Shown here piece after piece: positions 52,531 to 62,386 of a stretch of DNA of 64,000 nucleotides (position 1 is its first letter; every line of letters begins with the position of its first letter). Position numbers and translations under genes: made by a program. The notes under the pieces were generated by a model that was not told where the DNA came from, ran no database searches, and worked only from the letters and a program-made list of their open reading frames with translations. The stretch is from contig NZ_CP160403.1 of the NCBI RefSeq assembly GCF_040782645.1, positions 4,375,001-4,439,000 on the forward strand. The letters are read 5' to 3'. The DNA is from Streptomyces sp. HUAS ZL42. GTDB taxonomy: Bacteria; Actinomycetota; Actinomycetes; Streptomycetales; Streptomycetaceae.

Positions 52531-54342
52531 ATGTCGGGCGGGGTTCCGAACCGATCAAGCCGGGTACGCCAGTTGCTCCAGGGGCCGCGCCCCGAAGCCG
52601 TTCCCGCCCTCGTCGGCCGCGCGTGTGCGATCGTGGGGCTGCTGGACACCGCCGCGGGTGTCTTCCCGCGGTTCCGGCACAGCCGTATGCACACCATGGC
52701 CGAGGTGCTGCCCGGCGCGCTCGGCCCGTTCGCGGCCGCGCTGTCGCTGAGCGCGGGCGTCCTGCTGCTGCTGCTCGCCCACGGCCTCAAGCGCGCCAAA
52801 CGGCGGGCGTGGCGCGCCGCGGTCGCACTGCTGCCGGCCGGCGCGGTGGCGCAGTACACGTACCGGCACTCGATCGTGGGTGCGGTGATCTCCCTGGCGC
52901 TCCTGGCGCCCCTGGTCATCCACCGGGACCAGTTCCGGGCCCTGCCCGACCCGCGCAGCCGCTGGCGCGCGCTCGCCAACTTCGTCCTCATGGGTGCCGG
53001 TTCCCTCGTCCTGGGGCTGGTCATCGTCAGCGTCCACCCGAAGCGCATGGTCGGCGACCCGAGCCTGGCCGATCGCATTACGCACGTCCTGTACGGCCTG
53101 TTCGGCTTCGAGGGCCCGGTCGACTACCAGGGCAACACGTCGTGGACGGTCGCCTTCTCGCTCGGCGCCCTCGGCCTTCTCACCGCGGTCACCACCATTT
53201 ACCTCGCCTTCCGTCCTGAACACCCGGCGGCGCGCCTGACGGAGGAGGACGAAGCACGCCTGCGGGCCCTGCTGGCCAAGCACGGCGCCCGCGACTCCCT
53301 CGGCCACTTCGCGCTCCGCCGCGACAAGGCCGTCGTCTTCTCGCCCAGCGGCAAGGCCGCGGTGACGTACCGCGTCGTCTCCGGCGTGATGCTCGCCAGC
53401 GGCGACCCCATCGGCGATGTCGAGGCCTGGCCTGGCGCCATCGAGCGCTTCATGGACGAGGCCAAGGCACACTCCTGGACGCCCGCCGTCATGGGCTGCT
53501 CGGAGACCGGCGGCGAGGTGTGGACCCGCGAGACCGGCCTCGACGCCCTCGAACTGGGCGACGAGGCGGTGGTGGACGTGGCGGATTTCTCCCTCGCCGG
53601 CCGCGCGATGCGCAACGTGCGCCAGATGGTCAAGCGCATCGAGCGCGCCGGTTACGAAACCCGGGTACGACGTGTCCGTGACCTCGGCGAGGCCGAGCTG
53701 GAGCGGATCCGCCGTGCCGCGGAGGACTGGCGCGGCACCGACACCGAGCGCGGCTTCTCGATGGCCCTGGGCCGTGTCGGCGACTCCGCCGACGGCGACT
53801 GCCTCATCGCCACGGCCCACAAGGCCGACGCCGAACCGGGTCCGTACGGCGACCTGAAGGCGATCCTGCACTTCGTGCCGTGGGGCACCGACGGCGCGTC
53901 CCTCGACCTGATGCGGCGCGACCGCTCCGCCGACCCGGGCATGAACGAGCTGCTGATCGTGGCAGCGCTCCAGGCCGCGCCGAAGTTCGGCATCACGCGC
54001 GTGTCGCTGAACTTCGCGATGTTCCGCTCGGCGCTGGCGCGCGGCGAGAAGATCGGCGCGGGTCCGGTGCTGCGCGCCTGGCGCGGACTGCTGGTGTTCC
54101 TCTCGCGCTGGTTCCAGATCGAGTCCCTGTACAAGTTCAACGCCAAGTTCCAGCCCCGCTGGGAACCGCGCTTCGTGGTCTACCGCGCCTCCGGCGACCT
54201 GCCCCGCATCGGCTTCGCCGCGATGCAGGCAGAGGGCTTCGTCAACCTCGCCCTCCCGCTGCCGCGCTTCCTGCGCCGCCGCACGACCGCCGCCCGCCCG
54301 TGCGCCCACGCACTGGCCGAAAGAGACGTGCGCGCGGCCTGA
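52531..54342 (+). CDS. MprF/LysX-like aminoacyl-phospholipid synthase (phosphatidylglycerol lysyltransferase family)
   Basis: A 603-residue membrane enzyme. About six transmembrane helices (residues 15-245) precede the DUF2156 catalytic domain (about 250-570: FALRRDKAVVFSPSGKAAVTYRVV, MGCSETGGEVW, NVRQMVKRIERAGYETRVRRV, VSLNFAMFRSALARGEKIG). It transfers an amino acid from tRNA to a lipid, giving resistance to cationic peptides. It has no lysyl-tRNA synthetase domain, unlike mycobacterial LysX. ATG 52531 (AGGGAAG at 8 nt) is preferred. In-frame ATGs at 52447 and 52507 begin codons without the high third-position GC of the gene, and the promoter sits there. Confidence 0.87.
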   Translation: MSGGVPNRSSRVRQLLQGPRPEAVPALVGRACAIVGLLDTAAGVFPRFRHSRMHTMAEVLPGALGPFAAALSLSAGVLLLLLAHGLKRAKRRAWRAAVALLPAGAVAQYTYRHSIVGAVISLALLAPLVIHRDQFRALPDPRSRWRALANFVLMGAGSLVLGLVIVSVHPKRMVGDPSLADRITHVLYGLFGFEGPVDYQGNTSWTVAFSLGALGLLTAVTTIYLAFRPEHPAARLTEEDEARLRALLAKHGARDSLGHFALRRDKAVVFSPSGKAAVTYRVVSGVMLASGDPIGDVEAWPGAIERFMDEAKAHSWTPAVMGCSETGGEVWTRETGLDALELGDEAVVDVADFSLAGRAMRNVRQMVKRIERAGYETRVRRVRDLGEAELERIRRAAEDWRGTDTERGFSMALGRVGDSADGDCLIATAHKADAEPGPYGDLKAILHFVPWGTDGASLDLMRRDRSADPGMNELLIVAALQAAPKFGITRVSLNFAMFRSALARGEKIGAGPVLRAWRGLLVFLSRWFQIESLYKFNAKFQPRWEPRFVVYRASGDLPRIGFAAMQAEGFVNLALPLPRFLRRRTTAARPCAHALAERDVRAA

Positions 54343-54412
54343 CGGCACCACGAGAGCAACCACGCCACCTGAGTAAGACAGCAGGAGCTGAACACCAGCC
54401 ACATCCGAGACG

Positions 54413-54462
54413 GGCCCGAGCGGAAGCCCCGCCCCCCCAGCCCTGGGGCTTCCGCTCGGGCC
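54413..54462 (+). terminator. terminator after the aminoacyl-lipid synthase gene
   Basis: Perfect 18 bp stem: 54413-54430 pairs with 54445-54462 (GGCCCGAGCGGAAGCCCC and its complement), with a C-rich 14 nt loop. The folP promoter follows about 30 bp later. Confidence 0.9.
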
Positions 54463-54490
54463 GCGCACGTTGCGGCCCGCCCCCGGGGCC

Positions 54491-54496
54491 TACGCT
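54491..54496 (+). promoter_or_regulatory. -10 box for leaderless folP operon
   Basis: TACGCT, 6 nt before ATG 54503. Confidence 0.55.
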
Positions 54497-54502
54497 GAAC
54501 GT

Positions 54503-55408
54503 ATGAGCAAGCAGAGCGGACGCGGGCGCGTCGCGGGCCTTCCGGAGTGGGACCGCTGCGCGGTCATGGGAGTCGTGAACGTCACCCCCGATTCCTTCTC
54601 GGACGGCGGCCGCTGGTTCGACACGACCGCCGCCGTCAAGCACGGCCTCGAACTGGTCGCCGAGGGCGCGGACCTGGTCGATGTCGGCGGCGAGTCCACC
54701 CGCCCCGGCGCCACCCGCGTCGACGAGGCCGAGGAGCTCAGGCGCGTCATCCCCGTCGTCCGCGGCCTGGCCTCCGAAGGCGTCGTCGTCTCCGTCGACA
54801 CCATGCGCGCCTCCGTCGCCCAGCAGGCCCTCGCCGCCGGCGCCGCCCTCGTCAACGACGTCAGCGGCGGCCTCGCCGACCCCGGCATGATCCGTGTCGT
54901 CGCGGAGGCGGGCGCCCCCTTCGTCGTCATGCACTGGCGCGGTTTCCTCGAGGGCGGCAACGTCAAGGGCGTGTACGAGGACGTCGTGACCGAAGTCGTC
55001 GACGAACTGCACGCGCGCGTGGAGGCCGTCCTGGAGGGCGGCATCGACCCCGCCCGCATCGTGGTGGACCCCGGCCTCGGTTTCTCCAAGGACGCCGAGC
55101 ACGACCTCACGCTCCTCGCCCACCTCGACCGCCTGCTCGGCCTCGGCCACCCGCTGCTCGTCGCCGCCTCCCGAAAGCGGTTCCTCGGGCGCGTGCTCGC
55201 GGGCACGGAGGGAGCCCCGCCGCCCGCGCGGGAGCGCGACGCGGCCACGGCCGCCGTCTCCGCCCTCGCGGCCCACGCCGGCGCGTGGGCGGTGCGCGTG
55301 CACGAGGTGCGCGCCACGGCGGATGCGGTGCGGGTCGCGCACGCCGTCGAAGGGGCACGGACAGGGGAGCGTGCGCCACTTGCAGACGCCGCCGAAGGAG
55401 CCCGGTGA
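54503..55408 (+). CDS. folP: dihydropteroate synthase
   Basis: Condenses para-aminobenzoate with dihydropterin pyrophosphate; it is the sulfonamide target. The 301-residue TIM barrel has both family signatures: GVVNVTPDSFSDGG (near residue 25) and the GADLVDVGGESTRPGA segment (near residue 55). VNDVSGG, the ASRKRFLGR motif and the catalytic Lys-Arg region follow. ATG 54503 is 6 nt after TACGCT with no Shine-Dalgarno, so the folate operon probably begins leaderless here. Its stop overlaps the next gene's GTG (GTGA). Confidence 0.97.
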   Translation: MSKQSGRGRVAGLPEWDRCAVMGVVNVTPDSFSDGGRWFDTTAAVKHGLELVAEGADLVDVGGESTRPGATRVDEAEELRRVIPVVRGLASEGVVVSVDTMRASVAQQALAAGAALVNDVSGGLADPGMIRVVAEAGAPFVVMHWRGFLEGGNVKGVYEDVVTEVVDELHARVEAVLEGGIDPARIVVDPGLGFSKDAEHDLTLLAHLDRLLGLGHPLLVAASRKRFLGRVLAGTEGAPPPARERDAATAAVSALAAHAGAWAVRVHEVRATADAVRVAHAVEGARTGERAPLADAAEGAR

Positions 55409-55908
55409 GCGCCCCCCACACCGACGTCGAGCAGGTGGAAGCCGCCAACACCGCCTTCTACGAGGCCATGGAACAGGGCGACTTCGAAGAGCTGTCCTCG
55501 CTGTGGCTCACGCCGTCCGACCTGGGCGTCGACGAGGAGTACCACGACCCGGCGGACAGCGGCGTGATCTCCTGCGTGCACCCCGGCTGGCCCGTGCTCA
55601 CCGGCCGCGGCGAGGTCCTCAGGTCGTACGCGCTGATCATGGCGAACACCGACTACATCCAGTTCTTCCTCACCGACGTGCATGTCTCGGTCACTGGCGA
55701 CACCGCCCTGGTGACCTGCACGGAGAACATCCTCAGCGGCGGTCCGGCCCCCGAGGGCGGAGAGGCGCTCGGCCCGCTCGTCGGCCAGCTCGTGGTCGCC
55801 ACGAACGTGTTCCGCCGCACACCCGCCGGCTGGAAGCTCTGGTCGCACCACGCCTCCCCGGTCCTGGCCGAAACTGACGAGGGCGAGGACGACGACTCAC
55901 CCGCCTGA
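55405..55908 (+). CDS. NTF2/SnoaL-like protein embedded in the folate operon
   Basis: A 167-residue alpha+beta barrel protein (nuclear transport factor 2-like, DUF4440/SnoaL type): VEAANTAFYEAMEQGDFEELSSLWL, then a WPVLTGRGEVLRSYALIM helix and long strands (VHVSVTGDTALVTCTENIL, VATNVFRRTPAGWKLWSHHAS). An acidic tail ends it. These small domains serve as isomerases, hydrolases or binding proteins. No catalytic residues can be assigned. It is translationally coupled to folP by a 4 bp overlap, which suggests a folate-related role (inference). Confidence 0.85.
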   Translation: MSAPHTDVEQVEAANTAFYEAMEQGDFEELSSLWLTPSDLGVDEEYHDPADSGVISCVHPGWPVLTGRGEVLRSYALIMANTDYIQFFLTDVHVSVTGDTALVTCTENILSGGPAPEGGEALGPLVGQLVVATNVFRRTPAGWKLWSHHASPVLAETDEGEDDDSPA

Positions 55909-56168
55909 GTGGGTAGGCGACACATGACGGACGTCCGCCGGGACCAAGAAGTGGTTGGAATCACGAATCCCCGGGTATGGGCGGCTACCAGCCCGTGAGC
56001 CGCCGGATTCCCCAGGGGAAACACCTGATGAAACCTCTGACCCCGGTGCGGGCCCGCCCCCCGGTGGCCCTGTTCTGTCGCCGCCCGCAGGTAGATTCGT
56101 TCGAGGCCGGTGTGTCGCCCGCACACGACACGAAGCGGCCGTTACCGACGATTGCAGGAGTGATTCGC
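55909..56168 (+). other. 260 bp spacer between the NTF2-like gene and folB, with two hairpins
   Basis: No gene is convincing here. GGCGGCT (55980-55986) pairs with AGCCGCC (55998-56004), and TTCCCCAGGGGAA (56008-56020) is a perfect palindrome. They could be an attenuator or operator ahead of folB, giving folB-folK separate control from folP. Confidence 0.45.
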
Positions 56169-56528
56169 GTGGATCGTGTCGCGCTGCGCGGCCTGAGGGC
56201 CCGCGGGTACCACGGCGTGTTCCCCGAGGAACGCGAGGAGGGCCAGGCCTTCGTCGTGGACCTCGTCCTCGGCCTGGACACCCGGCCGGCCGCGGCCGAC
56301 GACGACCTGGCGAAGACCGTGCACTACGGCATCGTGGCGGAGGAGGTCGTGGCCGTCGTCGAGGGCGAACCGGTCAACCTCATCGAGACGCTCGCCGAGC
56401 GCATCGCCCAGGCCTGTCTGAAGCACGAGGGGGTGAAGGAGGTCGAGGTCTGCGTCCACAAACCGGACGCCCCCGTCCCGGTCCCCTTCGACGACGTGAC
56501 CGTCACCATCACCCGGAGCCGAGTATGA
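56169..56528 (+). CDS. folB: dihydroneopterin aldolase
   Basis: Converts dihydroneopterin to hydroxymethyl-dihydropterin. The 119-residue length and sequence are typical: VALRGLRARGYHGVFPEEREEGQ (catalytic Glu and Tyr), DLAKTVHYGIVAEEV, NLIETLAERIAQACL and VCVHKPDAPVPVPFDDV (active-site Lys). GTG 56169 is preferred over GTG 56160 because GGAG lies 8 nt before it. Its stop overlaps the folK ATG (ATGA). Confidence 0.96.
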   Translation: MDRVALRGLRARGYHGVFPEEREEGQAFVVDLVLGLDTRPAAADDDLAKTVHYGIVAEEVVAVVEGEPVNLIETLAERIAQACLKHEGVKEVEVCVHKPDAPVPVPFDDVTVTITRSRV

Positions 56529-57136
56529 CCGCGTCCTTGACCGAGGGTCACAGCGACCCGACCGTACAGCCGGTACCCGCCTCCGTCGTCGAGAAGGTCG
56601 ACGCCGCCGACACCACCCTGCACAACCCCAAACGCGCCGTGATCTCCCTCGGCTCGAACCTCGGCAACCGCCTGGAGACCCTCCAGGGGGCCGTCGACGC
56701 CCTCGAGGACACGCCGGGCGTGCGCATCAAGGCCGTCTCCCCGGTGTACGAGACGGAGCCCTGGGGCGTCGAGCCCGGCAGCCAGCCGTCGTACTTCAAC
56801 GCGGTCGTGGTCCTGAAGACCACCCTGCCCCCGTCCTCCCTCCTGGAGCGGGCGCACGCCGTCGAGGAGGCCTTCCACCGGGTACGGGACGAGCGCTGGG
56901 GCGCGCGCACCCTCGACGTGGACATCGTCGCGTACGCCGACGACGTCTCCGACGACCCGCACCTCACCCTCCCCCACCCGCGCGCCCACCAGCGCGCGTT
57001 CGTCCTCGCCCCCTGGTACGACGTGGAGCCGAGCGCCCAGCTGCCCGGCCACGGCGCGGTCGCCGATCTCCTCGGCGCCGTCACCCGGGAAGGCGTGGTT
57101 CCCCGCAAGGATCTGGAACTCCGGCTGCCCGAATAG
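56525..57136 (+). CDS. folK: hydroxymethyl-dihydropterin pyrophosphokinase
   Basis: Transfers pyrophosphate from ATP to hydroxymethyl-dihydropterin. The 203-residue protein has a 37-residue N-terminal extension, then the HPPK fold: VISLGSNLGNRLETLQ, VSPVYETEPWG, SYFNAVV and the signature RWGARTLDVDIVAY with the magnesium Asp pair, ending LPHPRAHQRAFVLAPW. It is coupled to folB by a 4 bp overlap. The DUF3180 gene follows after 57 bp. Confidence 0.97.
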   Translation: MTASLTEGHSDPTVQPVPASVVEKVDAADTTLHNPKRAVISLGSNLGNRLETLQGAVDALEDTPGVRIKAVSPVYETEPWGVEPGSQPSYFNAVVVLKTTLPPSSLLERAHAVEEAFHRVRDERWGARTLDVDIVAYADDVSDDPHLTLPHPRAHQRAFVLAPWYDVEPSAQLPGHGAVADLLGAVTREGVVPRKDLELRLPE

Positions 57137-57193
57137 TCGTTAAGGTCGACGACGACCACAGTCCGTGGGATCCGGGGGAGCTGAAGGGACACC

Positions 57194-57682
57194 GTGAGAG
57201 AACTGCGCATCAGGGTGCTGGCCGGCGTGTTCGTCGTGGCCGGGGTCCTGTCCTGGGCGGGTGCCCGCCTCTGGAACTCGATCGGGGAACTCCCCAGCGT
57301 CCCCCTCGCCGCGCCCATCGTGCTGGCCGTGATCGCCGTGGTCCTGCTGTCCACGGCGCTCTCGCTGCGCGCCCGCCTCAAGGCCCAGCGCGACCGCCGC
57401 CCCGAGGCGAAGGGCGTCGACCCGCTGATGGCCGCCCGCGCGGTCGTCTTCGGCCAGGCCAGCGCCCTGGTCGCCGCCCTGGTCGCCGGCATGTACGGCG
57501 GCACGGGCGTCTTCCTCCTGGAGTCCCTCGACGTCCCGGCCCGCCGCGACCAGGCCATCTACGCCGGTTTCTCGGTCCTGGCGGGCATCGCGGTGATAGC
57601 GGCGGCCATATTCCTGGAGCGCGTCTGCAAGCTGCCGGAGGACGACGACCACAACCGCACGGGAGCGGAACCGGCGGCGTGA
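57194..57682 (+). CDS. DUF3180 membrane protein
   Basis: A 162-residue protein with four transmembrane helices (about 8-26, 40-57, 85-105 and 120-142). It belongs to the actinobacterial DUF3180 family, regularly found after folK. No function is known. GTG 57194 follows GAAGGGA. An acidic tail (EDDDHNRTGAEPAA) ends it. It is the last gene of the folP-to-folK transcription unit and converges with folE at 22 bp. Confidence 0.88.
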   Translation: MRELRIRVLAGVFVVAGVLSWAGARLWNSIGELPSVPLAAPIVLAVIAVVLLSTALSLRARLKAQRDRRPEAKGVDPLMAARAVVFGQASALVAALVAGMYGGTGVFLLESLDVPARRDQAIYAGFSVLAGIAVIAAAIFLERVCKLPEDDDHNRTGAEPAA

Positions 57683-57704
57683 GGCCCCTGGGTCCGTCCG
57701 GCGG

Positions 57705-58310
57705 TCAGCGCGCCAGTATCAGGCTCATCGCCTCGGCGCGGGTCGTGGCGTCCCGAAGCTGACCGCGCACCGCCGACGTCGTGGTCTTGGCGCCGGGCTT
57801 GCGAATGCCGCGCACCGACATGCACATGTGCTCGGCCTCTATGACGACGATCACGCCCCGGGCTTCGAGGATCCTCATGAGCGAGTCGGCGATCTGCGTG
57901 GTCAGTCGTTCCTGCACCTGCAGACGCCGGGCGAACACCTCGACAAGCCGGGCGAGCTTCGACAAGCCCGTGATCTTGCCGGTCTCAGCCGGGATGTACC
58001 CGACATGCGCGACGCCGTGGAACGGCAGCATGTGATGCTCGCAGAGACTCACGATCTCAATGTCCTTCACCAGGACCATCTCGTCGTGCCCGAGATCGAA
58101 CGTGGTCGTCAGCACGTCCTCGGGTACCTGCGTATGCCCCGCCAGGAGCTCCCGGTACGCCCGCGCCACCCGCGCCGGAGTCTCCCTCAGCCCCTCCCGG
58201 TCGGGATCCTCGCCGACCGCGATCAGCAGTTCGCGTACGGCGTTCTCGGCGCGCTTCTCGTCGAACTCGCCGATGGAGCCCTCTCCGTCCAGCGTCACGG
58301 GGTCGGTCAT
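57705..58310 (-). CDS. folE: GTP cyclohydrolase I
   Basis: First step of folate synthesis: GTP to dihydroneopterin triphosphate. The 201-residue enzyme has the zinc ligands in [12 protein letters not shown] and [13 protein letters not shown], the GTP-site Glu-Arg region and the QVQERLT helix. ATG 58310 has GAGG upstream. It is downstream of ftsH on the same strand but separated by a terminator, so it should have its own promoter. It converges with the rest of the folate genes. Confidence 0.97.
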   Translation of the reverse strand: MTDPVTLDGEGSIGEFDEKRAENAVRELLIAVGEDPDREGLRETPARVARAYRELLAGHTQVPEDVLTTTFDLGHDEMVLVKDIEIVSLCEHHMLPFHGVAHVGYIPAETGKITGLSKLARLVEVFARRLQVQERLTTQIADSLMRILEARGVIVVIEAEHMCMSVRGIRKPGAKTTTSAVRGQLRDATTRAEAMSLILAR

Positions 58311-58351
58311 GTGGTGCCTCGTTCCTAGGTGACTTGCATGGGCATACGTAA

Positions 58352-58391
58352 ATGCCGCGCCCCCCAGGCTAGAACCAGGGGGGCGCGGCAT
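58352..58391 (-). terminator. terminator after ftsH
   Basis: Perfect 14 bp stem (ATGCCGCGCCCCCC at 58352-58365 with 58378-58391) and a 12 nt loop, 38 bp after the ftsH stop on the minus strand. Confidence 0.85.
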
Positions 58392-58429
58392 CCATTCCGG
58401 GCCTGGTGGGGCCTCCGGAGCCGGGAGGG

Positions 58430-60469
58430 TCAGCTCTCGGGCCGCTCCTCGGGGACCGGCTCGGCCGCCGGGGCGGGCTCCGCCGCGGTGGACTTCGCGG
58501 TGGAGATGGCCGGCGTCGCGCCGTTGGCACCGTTGGTCAGTGCGAGCTCCTTGGGGGAGAGCACCGGCGGGCGGGTGGACGGCGTGCGCCGCGAGGAACC
58601 GGTCCAGGCGGGCCGCGGCGGGCGCTTGACGATGGGGGCGAAGATCTCGGCGATCTCCTCCTTGCCCAGCGTCTCCTTCTCCAGCAGCTGGAGCACCAGG
58701 TTGTCGAGGACGTCACGGTTCTCGACCAGGATCTCCCAGGCCTCGTTGTGAGCGTTCTCGATGAGCTTCTTCACTTCCTCGTCCACCAGCGCGGCGACCT
58801 CTTCCGAGTAGTCGCGCTGGTGAGCCATCTCACGTCCGAGGAAGGGCTCGGTGTTGTCGCCGCCGAACTTGATCGCGCCGAGACGCTCGGTCATGCCGTA
58901 CTGCGTGACCATCGCGCGGGCCGTGGCCGTCGCCTTCTCGATGTCGTTCGCGGCACCCGTGGTCGGGTCGTGGAAGACGAGCTCCTCGGCCGCCCGGCCG
59001 CCCAGCATGTAGGCCAGCTGGTCCAGCATCTCGTTGCGGGTCGTGGAGTACTTGTCCTCGTCCGGAAGGACCATCGTGTAGCCGAGGGCGCGGCCCCGGG
59101 ACAGGATCGTGATCTTGTGGACCGGGTCGGAGTTCGGGGAAGCCGCCGCGACCAGGGCGTGGCCGCCCTCGTGGTACGCGGTGATCTTCTTCTCCTTGTC
59201 CGACATGATCCGGGTCCGCTTCTGCGGGCCCGCCACGACGCGGTCGATGGCCTCGTCGAGCATCTGGTTGTCGATCAGCTTCCTGTCGCTGCGCGCCGTG
59301 AGGAGCGCGGCTTCGTTCAGCACGTTCGACAGGTCGGCGCCCGTGAAGCCCGGGGTGCGGCGGGCGACCGCCGACAGGTCGACGTCCGGAGCGACCGGCT
59401 TGCCCTTCTGGTGAACCTTGAGGATCTCCAGACGGCCCTGCATGTCCGGGCGGTCGACCGCGATCTGGCGGTCGAACCGGCCGGGGCGCAGAAGGGCCGG
59501 GTCGAGGATGTCGGGACGGTTGGTGGCTGCGATGAGAATCACACCACCCTTGACGTCGAAGCCGTCCATCTCGACGAGCAGCTGGTTCAGCGTCTGCTCG
59601 CGCTCGTCGTGACCGCCGCCGAGGCCGGCGCCGCGGTGGCGGCCGACCGCGTCGATCTCGTCGACGAAGACGATTGCCGGGGCGTTCGCCTTGGCCTGCT
59701 CGAACAGGTCACGGACCCGGGAGGCACCGACACCGACGAACATCTCGACGAAGTCGGAACCCGAGATCGAGTAGAAGGGGACGCCCGCCTCGCCTGCGAC
59801 GGCGCGTGCGAGCAGCGTCTTACCGGTGCCGGGAGGGCCGTACAGCAGCACGCCCTTGGGGATCTTGGCGCCGACGGCCTGGAACTTCGCCGGTTCCTGC
59901 AGGAACTCCTTGATCTCCTGGAGCTCCTCGACCGCCTCGTCCGAGCCGGCGACGTCCGAGAACGTCGTCTTCGGGGTGTCCTTGGTGATGAGCTTCGCCT
60001 TGGACTTCCCGAAGTTCATGACCCGGGAGCCGCCGCCCTGCATCTGATTCATCAGGAACAGGAAGACGACCACGATGAGGACGAAGGGGAGCAGGGACAG
60101 CAGGATGCCGACGAACGGGTTCTGCTTGGACGGCGAAACGGTGTAGCCGTCCGGGATCTGCTTGTCCTGGTACTTGGTCTGCAGCGTGTTGGCGATGGTC
60201 ACGCCCTGGTCGCCGATGTAGCTCGCCTGGATCTTCGAGCTGTCCTCGACCTTTTCGCCGTCCTTGAGCTGGACCTTGATGGTCTGCTCGTCACCGGTGG
60301 TCAGCTTGGCCGATTCCACCTTGTTGTCGTTGATCGCTGCGACGACCTGGCCGGTGTCCACCGTCTTGTAGCCGCCGGACGAGCCGACGACCTGCATCAA
60401 CACGACCACGGCAAGGACGGCCAGCACGATCCACATGACCGGCCCACGGAAGTATCGCTTCACGTCCAT
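58430..60469 (-). CDS. ftsH: ATP-dependent zinc metalloprotease FtsH
   Basis: A membrane AAA+ protease that degrades unassembled or damaged membrane proteins. The protein (679 residues from ATG 60469) has two transmembrane helices (about 10-28 and 110-132) flanking an outer domain, Walker A GPPGTGKT, Walker [10 protein letters not shown], second region of homology [21 protein letters not shown] and the zinc site HEGGH. The C-terminus is Ala/Pro-rich. ATG 60505 in frame is an alternative start; neither has a clear ribosome site, so the start is uncertain. Confidence 0.97.
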   Translation of the reverse strand: MDVKRYFRGPVMWIVLAVLAVVVLMQVVGSSGGYKTVDTGQVVAAINDNKVESAKLTTGDEQTIKVQLKDGEKVEDSSKIQASYIGDQGVTIANTLQTKYQDKQIPDGYTVSPSKQNPFVGILLSLLPFVLIVVVFLFLMNQMQGGGSRVMNFGKSKAKLITKDTPKTTFSDVAGSDEAVEELQEIKEFLQEPAKFQAVGAKIPKGVLLYGPPGTGKTLLARAVAGEAGVPFYSISGSDFVEMFVGVGASRVRDLFEQAKANAPAIVFVDEIDAVGRHRGAGLGGGHDEREQTLNQLLVEMDGFDVKGGVILIAATNRPDILDPALLRPGRFDRQIAVDRPDMQGRLEILKVHQKGKPVAPDVDLSAVARRTPGFTGADLSNVLNEAALLTARSDRKLIDNQMLDEAIDRVVAGPQKRTRIMSDKEKKITAYHEGGHALVAAASPNSDPVHKITILSRGRALGYTMVLPDEDKYSTTRNEMLDQLAYMLGGRAAEELVFHDPTTGAANDIEKATATARAMVTQYGMTERLGAIKFGGDNTEPFLGREMAHQRDYSEEVAALVDEEVKKLIENAHNEAWEILVENRDVLDNLVLQLLEKETLGKEEIAEIFAPIVKRPPRPAWTGSSRRTPSTRPPVLSPKELALTNGANGATPAISTAKSTAAEPAPAAEPVPEERPES

Positions 60470-60679
60470 CCATACGGAGCGGTGCCGCCCCGTCCCTCCT
60501 GCCATAGTGAGTTTGATAAAGACAGTTCTTCTGACGGTACCCCAGCATTGTCGCGCGAAGCCGCATGGGACGGCTGGCAAACCCGTCTGCATGCTCCAAC
60601 GGCGCGAGGCCCGCCGGGGTTCCCGATCTTCGTACGGTGCTTGGGCCCTTCGGGTCCGGATCCTCGGGACCCCCGGGGT

Positions 60680-61240
60680 TCAGCCGCCGTAGACGTGGGG
60701 CGCGAGCGTACCGACGAACGGAAGATTCCGGTACTTCTCGGCGTAGTCGAGGCCGTAGCCGACGACGAACTCGTTGGGGATGTCGAAGCCGACCCATTCG
60801 ACGTCGATGGCGACCTTGGCGGCGTCCGGCTTGCGCAGCAGGGTGCAGATCCTCAGGGACTCCGGCTCGCGGGAGCCGAGGTTGTTGATCAGCCAGGACA
60901 GGGTCAGGCCGGAGTCGATGATGTCCTCGACGATGAGGACGTGCTTGCCCTTGATGTCGGTGTCGAGGTCCTTGAGGATCCGCACGACGCCGGAGGACTG
61001 GGTGCCCGCGCCGTAGGAGGACACGGCCATCCAGTCCATGGTGACCGGGGTGGACAGCGCCCGGGCGAGGTCGGCCATGACCATCACCGCGCCCTTGAGC
61101 ACGCCGACGATCAGCAGGTCCTTGCCCGCGTACTCCGCGTCGATCTTCGCGGCCAGCTCGACGAGCTTCGCGTCGATCTCTTCCTTGGTGATGAGCACCT
61201 GCTTGAGGTCGGCACCCATGTCTTTCGCGTCCACCCGCAT
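60680..61240 (-). CDS. hpt: hypoxanthine phosphoribosyltransferase
   Basis: Salvages hypoxanthine and guanine with PRPP. The 186-residue enzyme has [21 protein letters not shown], the [11 protein letters not shown] loop, the PRPP motif [17 protein letters not shown] and [23 protein letters not shown] 61240 (or GTG 61243) starts the conserved family N-terminus; ATG 61219 is shorter. It lies between tilS and ftsH, the usual order. About 210 bp without a gene separate it from ftsH. Confidence 0.96.
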   Translation of the reverse strand: MRVDAKDMGADLKQVLITKEEIDAKLVELAAKIDAEYAGKDLLIVGVLKGAVMVMADLARALSTPVTMDWMAVSSYGAGTQSSGVVRILKDLDTDIKGKHVLIVEDIIDSGLTLSWLINNLGSREPESLRICTLLRKPDAAKVAIDVEWVGFDIPNEFVVGYGLDYAEKYRNLPFVGTLAPHVYGG

Positions 61241-61327
61241 CACTTTCGGTCGTCCCGCAATGACGGCTCCGGCTGTCCGGTCCCGCCCCCGGAGGGGAGA
61301 CCGATCACCTCGCAAAGCGGTGTTTTC

Positions 61328-62386
61328 TCAGCCTTGCCGAATCACCAGTCTGCCACCCTGCCGCTGAGCCACGACTTTGCCCGGCAGATTGATGGCCCCC
61401 TGACCGCGCCAGCCGGTGATCAGCCGGTCCACTTCCTCGATGTGGCGGGCGAACAGGGACCCGGCAGGGGCGCCGGCCTCGATGGCGGCGCGGCGCAGGA
61501 TGCGGCGGCGCACGGCGGGCGGCAGGGCGTGGAGCTTGGCGCACTCCAGGAGGCCTGTGGCGTCGCGCACGGAGGCCTCGGCCTGGCTGGCCCAGGCGTC
61601 GAGGGCGTCGGCGTCGTCGCGGGAGAGCTGGGCCGTACGGGCGAGGGCCTCGACGACGCCCTTGCCGAGGGCCTTCTCCAGGGCCGGCAGGCCCTCGTGG
61701 CGCAGTCGCGAGCGGGTGTACGCCGGGTCGGCGTTGTGGGGGTCGTCCCAGACGGGCAGGGACTGGACCATGCAGGCCTTGCGGGCGGTCTGCCGGTCGA
61801 GCTGGAGGAAGGGGCGGCGGTAACGGCCGCCGGCCCCCGAGACCGCGGCCATTCCGGACAGGGAGCGGATGCCGGAGCCGCGGGCGAGGCCGAGCAGGAC
61901 GGTTTCGGCCTGGTCGTCGCGGGTGTGGCCGAGCAGGATGGCGGTGGCTCCGTGGCGGTCGGCGGCGTCGTCGAGCGCGGCGTAGCGGGCGTCGCGGGCG
62001 GCGGCCTCGGGGCCGCCCTCGCGGCCCACGGACACGGCGACGGACTCGACCGGGCGCAGGCCGAGTTCGCGCAGGCGCAGCACGACTTCCTCGGCGCGCA
62101 GATCGGAGCCGGGCTGGAGGCCGTGGTCGACGGTGACGCCGCCCGCGCGGATGCCGAGTTTGGGGGCCTCGAAGGCGAGGGCGGAGGCAAGGGCCATGGA
62201 GTCGGCGCCGCCGGAGCACGCCACGAGCACGAGCGGCGACGGCGGGCGCTCGTGCGGGGTCTGCTCGGGGGTCGCGGAGATCCCGCGGATCGCGGAGATC
62301 GCGGCGGGCTGGTGCTCGTTGAGGATGTCGTGGAGGACGCGGCGGACCGCCAGGCGTATCGCCGCGACCGCAGGATGGGGACCCAT
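61328..62386 (-). CDS. tilS: tRNA(Ile)-lysidine synthase
   Basis: Adds lysine to C34 of the AUA-reading isoleucine tRNA. The 352-residue protein has the PP-loop [15 protein letters not shown] (near residue 55), [31 protein letters not shown] and the RPFLQLDR region with a short C-terminal domain. ATG 62386 has GGAA upstream at 6 nt. It is followed by hpt (87 bp) and ftsH. Confidence 0.95.
   Translation of the reverse strand: MGPHPAVAAIRLAVRRVLHDILNEHQPAAISAIRGISATPEQTPHERPPSPLVLVACSGGADSMALASALAFEAPKLGIRAGGVTVDHGLQPGSDLRAEEVVLRLRELGLRPVESVAVSVGREGGPEAAARDARYAALDDAADRHGATAILLGHTRDDQAETVLLGLARGSGIRSLSGMAAVSGAGGRYRRPFLQLDRQTARKACMVQSLPVWDDPHNADPAYTRSRLRHEGLPALEKALGKGVVEALARTAQLSRDDADALDAWASQAEASVRDATGLLECAKLHALPPAVRRRILRRAAIEAGAPAGSLFARHIEEVDRLITGWRGQGAINLPGKVVAQRQGGRLVIRQG

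Noticed and set aside
55977..56168. Upstream extension of folB to ATG 55977
   Set aside because: The extra 64 residues are unlike FolB, lack codon bias, and cover palindromes. GTG 56169 has a ribosome site.
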